From JAGNDO01 sp963704975 (GTDB lineage Bacteria; Chloroflexota; Anaerolineae; Caldilineales; Caldilineaceae), in assembly GCA_963704975.1 (NCBI GenBank), contig CAVPIK010000034.1:77350-141349 (forward strand): a stretch of DNA of 64,000 nt, in the 5' to 3' direction. Shown one piece after another: positions 32,885 to 40,861 of the stretch (its first letter is position 1; each line of letters begins with the position of its first letter). A program made the position numbers and the translations under genes. The notes under the pieces were generated by a model. It was not told where the DNA came from. It saw nothing but the letters and a program-made list of their open reading frames with translations, and did not search any database.

Positions 32885-32910
32885 GATTGGGTGATGTGAT
32901 GCCGAGCGGG

Positions 32911-34237
32911 TTATGCCACTTCCCCTGGTCCCACAATCCGCCCGGCGATGGCGCTGGCGGCCACCACCGCCGGATTCGCCAAATAGATCTCCGCATCCCG
33001 CGTCCCCATGCGGCCCTGGAAATTGCGGTTGGCGCTGGAGATGGTGACCTCCCCCGGCGCGGGGATGCCCATGTGGTTGCCCATGCACGGCCCGCAGCCG
33101 GGGACGCCGATCACCGCGCCGGCGGCCACAAAGTCTTGGATGTATCCGGCGGCCAGGGCTTCTTCCAGCACCCGGCTGGACGCGGGGATGACCAGAAAAC
33201 GGGTCCCCGCCGCCACCTTTTTGCCCCGGATCACGGCCGCGGCCGCGGCAAGATCTTCCAGCCGCCCATTGGTGCAGGTCCCCAAAAAGGCTTGCTGCAC
33301 CCGAATCCCGGCCAGATCCGAAACCGGTACCACATTATCCACCGTATGGGGACAGGCCACGTAGGGTTCCAGATCCGCCGCGTGGTAGACGTGGGTGGCG
33401 GTGTAGGCGGCGTCGGGGTCGGGGAAGAGGAGGGATTGGTTGATTTGTTGATTGGTTGATTGGTCTGCGTTCGCCCAATCGTCGTTCCAGCCCTGCGGCC
33501 AAATACTCAACCGTCTTCTCATCCGGCGCAATATAGGCGTTCTTGGCCCCAAACTCGGCCATCATGTTGGGGAGGACCATGCGGGAGGACAGGCTCATGG
33601 CGCGTGATGCCGGAGCCGCTGAACTCGACCGAGGCGTAGAGACCGCCGTCCGCGCCCAGGTCGCCGATGATGCGCAGGGCGAAGTCTTTGGCCGTGACCC
33701 CGGCGGGCAGGTCGCCTTCCAGCACGATGCGCATGGATTCGGGGACCCGCAGCCACAGTTCGCCCGTGGCCCACAGCGCGGCCACCTCGCTGCGCCCGAT
33801 GCCTGCGCCGAATGCGCCCATCCAGCCAAAGTGGGGCGTGTGGGAGTCGGCCCCCAGGATCATCTGGCCGGGCAGGATCACGGCCTCTTCGCTCAGGACT
33901 TGGTGGCAGATGCCCCGGCCCACTTCAAAAAAGTGGCGGATGCCCTGCTCCTGCACAAAGGCCCGAATCTCGGCGTGGTTCTGGGCGTGCTTGGTCGTCG
34001 GCGCGGGCACCGCGTGGTCCAGGGTGATGGCCATGCGCTCCGGGATCACCACCCGATCCTGGCCGAACTCCTGCCAGATGCGGCGGATGGCCGCGGTGTT
34101 GTCGTGGCTGAGGACGACGTCCGGGCGGACGTCCACGACTTGGCCGACGGCTACACGAAGTCCAGCCCCGCGGCCCGGGCGATGGCCTTTTGGGCGAAGG
34201 ATTGGGGATTGGGGATTGGGGATTGGGCATTGCTCAT
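32911..34237 (-). CDS. lysT: Homoaconitase large subunit (frame breaks; two repeat insertions)
   Basis: Fe-S subunit of homoaconitase. It starts MSNAQSPIPNPQSFAQKAIA, where part of the N-terminus is encoded by GATTGGGG tandem repeats. After a break near 34155 it reads AVGQVVDVRPDVVLSHDNTA. Conserved blocks: FFEVGRGICHQVL, ILGADSHTPHFGWMGAFGAG, TGELWLRVPESMRIVLEGDL, and the cluster cysteines in QAFLGTCTNGRLEDLA and VPGCGPCMGNHMG. A frame break lies near 33600 and another near 33480. An in-frame insert DQSTNQQINQSLL (33431-33463) comes from TTGATTGG octamers. The stop at 32911 follows IVGPGEVA. Confidence 0.9.
33431..33463. repeat. TTGATTGG octamers inside lysT
   Basis: Four octamers (TTGATTKG) in frame within the homoaconitase large-subunit gene, encoding an Asn/Gln/Ser-rich insertion absent from the family. 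The intergenic copies have the same unit. Confidence 0.85.
34199..34232. repeat. GATTGGGG tandem repeats at the lysT N-terminus
   Basis: Three to four GATTGGGG units directly after the lysT start codon, coding Pro/Asn/Gln/Ser residues in place of a normal N-terminus. Confidence 0.85.
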
Positions 34238-34339
34238 GGAAAGTCCTAAGAAAACAGGGAAGTGGCTGAAGCCACCTGTTTGTCGTCGCTGAAAGATGGC
34301 TGAAACGGCGATCCGATCTCAACCCACCAATCCGAAATT

Positions 34340-34917
34340 CTACAACCAACCGTTCAAGAGCAGAAAGCCGACACCGGCGACGACGACCCGGTCTTTGATT
34401 TCGCCCGCTGCGCACGGCCTCTTTGAGCCAGTCCGGGCTGACCCAGTGCAGGGTGACGAACTCTTCCGGGTCCCGCTTGGTCGTGGCCGTGGGTGCCAGG
34501 CCCCAGGCGGCGTAGAGGTAGCTGCGCATGGGGCCGAAGGCCGGGTTGTCCCACACGCAGCCCAGATAGCGCACGGTCTCGTCGTTGACCTGGGCCGGGG
34601 CGAAGCCGGTCTCTTCCCGCAGTTCCCGCAGACCGGCGGCCTGGCGATCCTCCGCCGGGTCCATCAGCCCGCCGGGGATCTGCCACAGCACTTCGCCCAC
34701 GCCGTGACGGTATTCCCGCTCCAGCAGGATCTGCGCCGTCGGCGTTGAAGCCGAAGACGCCCACACCCGGCGCGGAAGGGACGAGCCGGGTGTATTCGTA
34801 GGCGTGGCCGTTGGGCAGGGCGACGGTGTCGATTTCCACGGAAAGCCAGCGGTTTTTGAAGGCTACGCTGGTATTTTGTGTGGTCCACGGTGCGGGATCA
34901 TGGGATAGGTCGGGCAT
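34340..34917 (-). CDS. Nudix hydrolase, ADP-ribose pyrophosphatase-like (frame breaks)
   Basis: Hydrolyses a nucleoside diphosphate linked to another moiety. The Nudix box reads GGLMDPAEDRQAAGLRELRE followed by ETGF, matching G-x5-E-x7-REUxEExGU. The N-terminal strand-rich part is VAFKNRWLSVEIDTVALPNG, and the C-terminal part LYAAWGLAPTATTKRDPEEF resembles ADP-sugar pyrophosphatases. Breaks lie near 34740 and 34410. The restored end is GVGFLLLNGWL at 34340. It is inserted between the homocitrate synthase and homoaconitase genes, in the same direction. No known role in lysine synthesis, so it may be a passenger. Confidence 0.85.
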
Positions 34918-34962
34918 GACAACCTCCGGGCGCTGAAGCGCTTACTACGAGCGATGGTCCCA

Positions 34963-34994
34963 AGAAGTCCGACTTTTGAAAAAGTCGGACTTCT
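34963..34994. repeat. Palindrome GACTTTT/AAAAGTC family, copy downstream of homocitrate synthase
   Basis: AGAAGTCCGACTTTT, a short loop and its complement, upstream of the Nudix gene on the minus strand. Confidence 0.8.
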
Positions 34995-35047
34995 CCTCGC
35001 CCGAACCTGGCATGAGACCATGGTTCTCATGCCAAGTCGGGCGACCC

Positions 35048-35081
35048 AGACGTCGGGCTTTTGGCAAAAGCCCCGACGTCT
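35048..35081. terminator. Hairpin at the homocitrate synthase stop, same palindrome family
   Basis: AGACGTCGGGCTTTT, a short loop and AAAAGCCCCGACGTCT. The stem touches the stop codon. It could be a partial terminator separating the first gene from the rest of the operon. Confidence 0.65.
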
Positions 35082-36267
35082 TAGTCTGCGGCGATGGCTT
35101 CCAGGCCCAATTCGACCATCGTATTGGTGTCCAAGGCCTGGGAATGATAATGACGCAGCAACGCGTCCACATCATCCAAACTCAGATTGCGCTGATCCGC
35201 CTGGGCCTTGATCTGGGTCGTGATCTCCTTCACCTCGTCGTCGCTCAGGTCCAGTTGCAACTGGTCCGCCCGCTGCTTGATGGCGTTCCAGCCGGTCAGC
35301 CGGTGGGCGACGTGCACATAGCGGGTCAGGCCGAAGTCGGTGGGGTCCAGGATTTCGTAGGTGCTGGGGTTGTTGAGGATGGCCTTGGCGTGGATGCCGG
35401 CCTTGTGGGTAAAGGCGGTGTAGCCGGTGATGTAGTTGTTGAAGGGCACGTCCACCTGCACCAGATCCGCCACGTAGTTTTCGATCTCCCGCAGCATGGG
35501 CAGGTTGTATTTGCGGCGCACGGCCTCCGGGTTGTGGACATACATGCGGGCCACCATGCCGCCCAAGGAGGCGATGCCGTTGCGCTCGCCGATGCCCAGG
35601 ACCGAGGTGTCCACGTGGGTGGCCCCGGCTTCCAGGGCGCAGAAGGCGTTGGCGATGGCGCAGCCCGTGTCGTCGTGGCCGTGGAATTCGATGTCGCAGT
35701 GGACGATGCCCCGCAGGGTGCGCACCAGTTCGTAGACCTGGCGGGGGTTGGCCACGCCCACGGTGTCGGCAATGCCCACCCGGTTGACGCCGATCTTGTC
35801 CACGGCCCGGTAGATGGTCAGCAGGTCCACCAGGTCGCTGCGGAAGCTGTCCTCGGAGCTGAAACGCACCTCCAGCCCCTGGCTTTTGATGAACTCCACC
35901 ACTTCCCGGGCGCTCTCGATGATGTAGGGGATGTCCTTGCCGTGGGAGAATTCGCGCAGGAAGCTGCTGGTGCCAAAGAGCACGTCGATGCCGTCCACGC
36001 CCGTGTCGATGGCGACCTTGGCGTCGTCCATGTGGCAGCGGGTGTGGGTGAGGATCTTGGTCTTGAGGCCCAGCTTGGTGATGCATCTCGATGTCTTTGC
36101 GGCTCTGGGGACTGGCGGCCGGGGAGGTCAGTTCGATGTATTCCACGCCAAAGGCGTCCAGCAGTCTTGGCGATCTCCACCTTTTGGTCGCTGGTAAAGA
36201 AGGCGTTGGCGAACTGCTCGCCTTCCCGCAGGGTGGATTCGATGATGGAAAAGTTGTCAAGACTCAT
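35081..36267 (-). CDS. lysS: Homocitrate synthase (frame breaks near 36165 and 36090)
   Basis: First committed step of aminoadipate-route lysine synthesis: 2-oxoglutarate plus acetyl-CoA to homocitrate. It starts MSLDNFSIIESTLREGEQFA behind TCAGGAGA. Joined across breaks it reads LLDAFGVEYIELTSPAASPQ and ILTHTRCHMDDAKVAIDTGV. It has the metal-binding EFHGHDDTGCAIANAF and THVDTSVLGIGERNGIASLG. The STLREGEQF and LTSPAAS blocks separate homocitrate from isopropylmalate synthases. It is first in the operon, directly behind a leader peptide and attenuator. About 395 residues. Confidence 0.93.
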
Positions 36268-36384
36268 AGCATTCTCCTGAAATTGATCGCGGATGAACAG
36301 GTGGGGCAACAGGTCTGCGTCAATGCAGGAGGCCATCATCGGCCATAAAGTTGGTGAGGCGCTTAGCGCCCCTATTTTTGGGCA

Positions 36385-36418
36385 TAAAAAAACCGGCGCA
36401 TCCTGTCTGGATGGCCGG
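36385..36418 (-). terminator. Attenuator terminator in the lysine-operon leader
   Basis: On the minus strand CCGGCCATCC-AGACA-GGATGCGCCGG forms a 10-bp stem with one bulged C, immediately followed by seven T residues. It lies about 45 bases after the leader-peptide stop and 120 bases before homocitrate synthase. That is an ideal premature terminator. Confidence 0.9.
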
Positions 36419-36453
36419 GGTGCTGTGGCTTCTTTGCACAGAGCAACACGAAA

Positions 36454-36461
36454 ATCCAGAC
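36454..36461 (-). promoter_or_regulatory. Candidate antiterminator segment
   Basis: GTCTGGAT directly follows the leader-peptide stop codon and is exactly complementary to ATCCAGAC in the 5' arm and loop of the terminator. Pairing would prevent terminator formation, as in his, leu and trp-type attenuators. Confidence 0.7.
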
Positions 36462-36518
36462 TTAGTCCGGCTTCTCTTTCTTGCTGTTGTGCTTGGGCAG
36501 ACACAGGACAATGGACAT
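36462..36518 (-). CDS. Lysine-rich leader peptide of the lysine operon
   Basis: An 18-codon open frame, MSIVLCLPKHNSKKEKPD, begins about 40 bases after the predicted transcription start. Four of its last ten residues are lysine (positions 9, 13, 14, 16). Two of these are adjacent and all lie just before the stop. The stop is directly followed by the antiterminator segment and then the terminator. Ribosome stalling at lysine codons when lysyl-tRNA is scarce would free GTCTGGAT to pair with the terminator arm and allow transcription of the biosynthetic genes. A GAGAAG lies upstream as a modest ribosome binding site. Expression is inferred, not shown. Confidence 0.75.
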   Translation of the reverse strand: MSIVLCLPKHNSKKEKPD

Positions 36519-36561
36519 GGCTAACTTCTCGCTTGAACCGATGACTAAATTGATGGATGGG

Positions 36562-36590
36562 AGGATACCAGGGGTGGGGATGGATGTCAA
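36562..36590 (-). promoter_or_regulatory. Promoter of the lysine operon
   Basis: On the minus strand a consensus TTGACA (36585-36590), a 17-base spacer and TATCCT (36562-36567). Initiation near 36555 would give a leader of about 290 bases containing the peptide and attenuator. Confidence 0.85.
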
Positions 36591-36631
36591 ATCGGACCGT
36601 CGCTGAATGAAGGGGGCTTGGGCAATTTGGT

Positions 36632-36639
36632 GGTATAAT
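36632..36639 (+). promoter_or_regulatory. Extended -10 promoter for the DUF1295 gene
   Basis: TGGTATAAT, an extended -10 element, lies about 60 bases before the start. No good -35 is seen. Confidence 0.5.
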
Positions 36640-36698
36640 TAACCCTAACCACGTAGGTCCATATTCAAACCAAACACCCAAGAAAGCGAGCAAATTCC

Positions 36699-37575
36699 AT
36701 GAATAAAGCCGAACGAACCGCTTTGATCGCCATTCCCATCGTTCTGTTGCTGGCGGCGGGGGTTGCCTGGGCCGGCAGCCAGGGCAGCGTTGAGGTGGCC
36801 GGGTTCCCCCTCTTTGCCCTGGCCGTGGTCCTGGCCTTCCTGATCCAGTGGATCGTCTTTATCCCCTCCTTTCTCCAGCACACGGAGAAGTTTTTCGACC
36901 TCACGGGCAGCGTCACCTATCTGACCGTCATGGCCCTGGCCGTGCTGCTCAGCCCCGTGCGGGATGCCCGCTCCATCGTGCTCTGGATCATGGTCTCGGT
37001 CTGGGCCATCCGCCTGGGCTATTTCCTCTTCACCCGCATCCAGCGGGACGGCCACGATGGCCGCTTTGATGAGTTGAAGGTCTCGTTTCTGCGCTTTTTG
37101 ATGACCTGGACCCTGCAAGGGTCTGTGGGTCTCCCTGACCCTGGCCGCAGCGTTGATCGCCATCACCAGCCAGACCCGCAAAGAGTTGGGCGCGGTGGAG
37201 GCCATCGGCATCCTGGTCTGGCTGATCGGTTTTGGCATCGAAGCAGTGGCCGACGATCAGAAGCGGCGCTGGCGGACGAAGAAGGCCAACAAGGGCAAGT
37301 TCATCAACACGGGGCTGTGGGCCTGGTCTCGCCACCCCAACTATTTTGGCGAAATCTTGCTTTGGGTGGGCGTCCTGATCATCGCTGTTCCCGTACTCCA
37401 GGGCTGGCAGTGGATCGCCCTGATCTCCCCCATCTTTGTCACCCTGCTGCTCACCCGGGTCAGCGGCGTGCCCATGTTGGAGAAGCGGGCCGACGACAAG
37501 TGGGGCGGCCAGCCCAAATATGAAGCGTACAAGGCCAAGACACCCGTGCTGATCATGCGTCCGCCGAGCAAGTAG
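36699..37575 (+). CDS. DUF1295 (steroid 5-alpha-reductase-like) membrane protein (frame break near 37120)
   Basis: Multi-pass membrane protein starting MNKAERTALIAIPIVLLLAA, with about seven hydrophobic segments. The C-terminal DUF1295 signature includes FINTGLWAWSRHPNYFGEIL, LWVGVLIIAVPVLQGW and YKAKTPVLIM, shared with isoprenylcysteine methyltransferase and steroid reductase folds. One break near 37120 separates the halves (LMTWTLQG, then LWVSLTLAAALIAITSQ). About 292 residues. The substrate is unknown and the family is often simply annotated as DUF1295. It is divergent from the lysine operon. Confidence 0.88.
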
Positions 37576-37585
37576 GGGAGTCCCC

Positions 37586-38206
37586 ATGTCCAACCCAATC
37601 CCACAACTGCCGCCCCACATTGTCGCTAAATTGGCTGGTCGGGGCGTCATCGATGACGAGGGAATAGTGGCTGCCATGCAGGCTGATCCCGTGCTACGGG
37701 CGGAGGTACAGACCTTCTTGGCCGAGAATCAGATGCAGATCCATGAGTGGCTGCTTAAGGATTTGATGTCGGTGCAGAATAGTCAGGAATTGACCGATCT
37801 GGTGACCCGGGCCCCATTTGTGTTAGAGGACAGCTTTCTCACCTCCCTCGGTCAACTGGCTGCGTCTGCTCAAGAAAAAGGCAACCTCGACGTCGCGGAT
37901 GTGCTGACCGCCCGGCTGGCCAGCCTCATGCGCATCCGGCATGAAGGGGAAACCCCCACACCTCAATCGCCTCTGCCTGTTCTAAGCGTAGAGGAACTGC
38001 TCTATCAACTCGTCCAAGCCTTCCTCTACGCCGAGGACGAAGCCACCGCCCGCCAAGTCTTTGCCGAGGCCCCGGCCCTGCTCCTCTCCGACGACGCCCG
38101 GCAGATCCTCGATCACGGCATCGAGGCGGACAACGAGCAAAGCCGCCGCCGTCTGGCCGAGCGCAAGACCCTGTTGCGCAAATTGCGTCGGGAATCCAGA
38201 TCGTAG
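37586..38206 (+). CDS. Unrecognised helical protein, 206 residues
   Basis: Starts MSNPIPQLPPHIVAKLAGRG eleven bases after the DUF1295 stop, so it is probably co-transcribed. It is predicted to be all-helical and acidic, without membrane segments. Its N-terminal pattern (PPHIVAKLAGRGVIDDEGIV, ADPVLRAEVQTFLAENQ) recalls segments that I associate with Chloroflexota CHAT or TPR proteins, but I assign no domain. The C-terminal half looks like helical repeats (LYQLVQAFLYAEDEATARQV). It ends inside a large terminator hairpin. Confidence 0.75.
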   Translation: MSNPIPQLPPHIVAKLAGRGVIDDEGIVAAMQADPVLRAEVQTFLAENQMQIHEWLLKDLMSVQNSQELTDLVTRAPFVLEDSFLTSLGQLAASAQEKGNLDVADVLTARLASLMRIRHEGETPTPQSPLPVLSVEELLYQLVQAFLYAEDEATARQVFAEAPALLLSDDARQILDHGIEADNEQSRRRLAERKTLLRKLRRESRS

Positions 38207-38281
38207 GGGTTTGAGTGGAAAGCAAAAAAAGGCAGGCACCTCAGGTGCCTGCCTTTTTTTGCTTTCCACTCAAACCCCTAC
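38203..38281. terminator. Very long perfect hairpin between convergent genes
   Basis: A 79-base palindrome with arms of about 39 bases beginning GTAGGGGTTTGAGTGGAAAG. The centre is AGGCAGGCACCT/AGGTGCCTGCCT flanked by A7 and T7. It serves as terminator for both strands and includes both stop codons. The outer end matches the hairpin at 14868. Confidence 0.9.
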
Positions 38282-39449
38282 AGCGTCGCCACGGCCCGCT
38301 GAATCCGGGTCAACCCCTCCATCAAAAGCTCCGGGCTGGTGCCGAAGTTGAGGCGCACAAAGCCCGCCCCGCCCTTGCCAAACCATGCCCCGTCGTTCAT
38401 GGCCACCTTGGCCTCTTTCATGAAAAAGTCCGCCGGGCTGTCAAAGCTGTCGGGGATCGCCAGATCCGTGCAATCCAGCCAAGACAAATAGGTGGCCTCG
38501 GGGACCGTGACCCGTACGCCGGGCAGATTTTCCTTCACAAAGCCGTCACCATGTCCCGATTGGCCGTGAGCTGCACCCGCATGTCGTCCAGCCAGTCGTC
38601 GCATTGGGTGTAGGCGGCCAGGGCGGCGGTGTAGCCCAGCAGGTTGGTGTGGGGGACGATGCCCGCCATGCCCTTTTCCATCTGTTTGCGCAGGGCCTCG
38701 TTCTGCACAATGGCAAAACTCATGCCCAGGCCGGGGACGTTGAAGGTCTTGCTGGGGGCCATCAACGTGATGGTGCGGGCGGAGATCTCCGGGTCCAGGG
38801 CGGCCAGGGGGGTGTGGGCCGCGCCGTCCAACAGCAGGTCACAGTGGATCTCGTCGGAGCAGATCACCATGTCGTGGCCGGCGCAGATCTCGGCCATGCT
38901 GGCCAGCTCATCCACGTTCCAGGCCCGGCCAATGGGGTTGTGGGGGTGACAGAGCATGAAGAGCTTGGTGTTGGGCCGAATGGCGCTCTGGAAGGCGTCA
39001 AAGTCGATCTCGTAGCGTAGGGTGTGATCCGATTTCACCGCCGCTAATTCCGCCACATGCAATGCACGGCCCTGGTTTTCCGGTGAACTCAGGAAGGGGC
39101 CATAGACCGGCGTGGTGGCCAGCACCCCGTCCCCCGGCGCTCCAACGGACCGAGCGATGGCATTCAGCCCGCTGACTAGGCCGGGCAGATAGATGATCTG
39201 GTCCGGCGTTACCTGCCAGCCGTAGAGCCGGTCCAGCCGGGCGCAGATGGCCTCGTCCAGCTCTTTGGGCGGCATGCCATAGCCGAAATTCCCATGTTGT
39301 ACTCGGGCCGCCAGAGCATCGACAATGGGTTGCGGCGAGGCGAAATCCATGTCCGCCACCCACATGGGCAGCACATCTTCGGCGTAGACCGACCACTTGG
39401 CGCTGTGGAACGCTCGACGGTTGGGCGTGTTGGCAAAGGTAGACGACAT
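38278..39449 (-). CDS. MalY/PatB-family cystathionine beta-lyase-type aminotransferase (frame break near 38545)
   Basis: PLP enzyme of fold type I, subgroup of C-S lyases. Starts MSSTFANTPNRRAFHSAKWS, with VLPMWVADMDFASPQPIVDA, the hallmark of PatB/MalY. Then GYGMPPKELDEAICARL, CHPHNPIGRAWNVDEL, ICSDEIHCDLL and the PLP lysine in TLMAPSKTFNVPGLGMSFAI. After a break near 38545 it continues KENLPGVRVTVPEATYLSWL and ends QRAVATL. About 390 residues. Likely cleaves cystathionine or cysteine conjugates. True substrate unknown. Confidence 0.9.
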
Positions 39450-39464
39450 AAAGTTGGCTCCAGA

Positions 39465-39887
39465 TCAGGCTGTGGGTTGGGTGGGTTGGGTGGACGATTG
39501 AGCGTGGCCTGTCTTGGTGGCCCCTGCCAGATCATCGATACGTAGATGAAAGTCTTTCTCGGCTTCTTGGCCATCTTCGCTTTCAACGCCATCGAAGGCC
39601 GTGCGATAAGCGGCTCGGGCCATGGTGGTCGTGGCAACGGGGGCCGTGACGAAAAAGAGCACGATCAGGGCGATCATGGTGGGCAGGCGGTCCTGGTGGT
39701 AGAAGGCAACCCCCGCAGCCAGGAGCAGACTCGTTATCCCCACGGTGGACGCCATGTCCGCTGCGTGCATGCGCGCAAAGACATCCGGCAGCCGGATCAT
39801 GCCCAAACCGCTCAACAGCATGAAGAGTGTGCCGATCAGCGCCAAAACCAATATCACAATTTCTCTAAGTGGCCCAATGTCCATCAT
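39465..39887 (-). CDS. mrpG: Mrp antiporter subunit G, cluster 1
   Basis: Small three-helix subunit of the Mrp (Mnh/Sha) cation/proton antiporter. It starts MMDIGPLREIVILVLALIGT and has the conserved IRLPDVFARMHAADMASTVG and FFVTAPVATTTMARAAY. The C-terminal 40 residues are a hydrophilic extension ending in Gln/Thr/Pro repeats, longer than usual. It is the last gene of the seven-gene minus-strand cluster, 14 bases after mrpF. Confidence 0.92.
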   Translation of the reverse strand: MMDIGPLREIVILVLALIGTLFMLLSGLGMIRLPDVFARMHAADMASTVGITSLLLAAGVAFYHQDRLPTMIALIVLFFVTAPVATTTMARAAYRTAFDGVESEDGQEAEKDFHLRIDDLAGATKTGHAQSSTQPTQPTA

Positions 39888-39901
39888 TTATCCTTTTCCG
39901 A

Positions 39902-40201
39902 TCACTCAGTATCGTTTGTGCCAGCCTGTTCCAAATAGCGGGCGAACATGACCGTGCCCAAGAAGCCCAACACCGCAGTGACCACGGCCCCGTCCAGCAG
40001 CAGGGGCGATCCGCTACGCACGGCAAAGAGGGCGAAGATGCCCACGGCATGGACCGCGATCAGGTCGAAGGCCACTGTGCGGTTGGGCACGTCCGGCCCC
40101 ACGATCAGCCGATAAAAGCAGATGACCATGGAAAAAGTGAGCAGGATGATCAAAACTTCCATGCCCAACTCGAAAAGTCGCAGATTGCCTAAGATCAGCA
40201 T
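39902..40201 (-). CDS. mrpF: Mrp antiporter subunit F, cluster 1
   Basis: A 99-residue three-helix subunit. It starts MLILGNLRLFELGMEVLIIL and contains YRLIVGPDVPNRTVAFDLIA and the typical FLGTVMFARYLE at the end. Its start abuts the mrpE stop. Intact. Confidence 0.93.
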   Translation of the reverse strand: MLILGNLRLFELGMEVLIILLTFSMVICFYRLIVGPDVPNRTVAFDLIAVHAVGIFALFAVRSGSPLLLDGAVVTAVLGFLGTVMFARYLEQAGTNDTE

Positions 40202-40691
40202 TTAGATATTCCCCCGTGTGAACTGTAAAATGCGCCGTTCGAATCCGTTTTGGATGCTCTCTCGGAACTGGTCCTCGTTCTCTGTTTGCAGGTTGTGGAC
40301 ATAGAGAACTTTCCTGCCATCGGCGTCCGGGATCAGGTCTACGCTGATGGTGCCCGGCGTCAAGGTGATGACCGAGGCCAACAGGGTGATCTCCAGGTCG
40401 CTGCTGACGGTCAGGGGAATGCCGATGATGCAGGAATCCAGCTTTTTATTCAGTCTTCCTGGGTACAGAACCAAGGCGGCGAAGTGGAGATTGCTCATCC
40501 CAATCTTCCACAGCACATAGACGATGAAGCCGATGGCCCGCCCGATCCGCCGTCCGTATGAGCGCTCAACCAGGGTCAGCACGCACCAGGCCGCCCAGGA
40601 AGCCAAAAGCAAAGCCCTGGGGCGTAAATTCCTGGTTCAATGCCGGCCATAAAAGCATCAAAAATAGATTGATCAACACCAATTTCGCCAT
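40202..40691 (-). CDS. mrpE: Mrp antiporter subunit E, cluster 1 (frame break near 40590)
   Basis: Starts MAKLVLINLFLMLLWPALNQ and continues EFTPQGFAFGFLGGL. A break near 40590 leads to VLTLVERSYGRRIGRAIGFI. The conserved SNLHFAALVLYP, GIPLTVSSDLEITLLASVIT and LTPGTISVDL identify MrpE. About 162 residues. Lies downstream of mrpD with a MITE-like element between them. Confidence 0.9.
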
Positions 40692-40725
40692 CTTACATCC
40701 TCGCCAACCTACTCAATCGTTCAAT

Positions 40726-40841
40726 TAACCCCACCCTAACCCTCCCCAGGTTGGGGAGGGGACCGATCGTGCGTACCGAACTTCTGATTGCGGCGATCCG
40801 GCTCCTCCCCCAACCTGGGGGAGGTTGGGAGGGGGTGTTTT
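40726..40841. repeat. MITE-like element next to mrpD, copy 1
   Basis: About 115 bases with terminal and internal inverted repeats (CCCCACCCTAACCCTCCCC; CCTCCCCCAACCTGGGGGAG; GGCTCCTCCCCC). It matches the element at 51259-51377 closely in reverse orientation, including GGAGCCGGATCGCCGCA. Confidence 0.9.
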
Positions 40842-40861
40842 GGACGTTATCAACAAATCCT

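Noticed and set aside
36385..36600. Lysine riboswitch (L box) upstream of homocitrate synthase
   Set aside because: The leader before the terminator is only about 135 bases and mostly coding for a short peptide. The five-helix L-box core and its conserved segments are not visible.
40232..40245. tRNA T-arm-like GTTCGAATCC
   Set aside because: It lies inside mrpE coding sequence and no cloverleaf partner arms are found around it.
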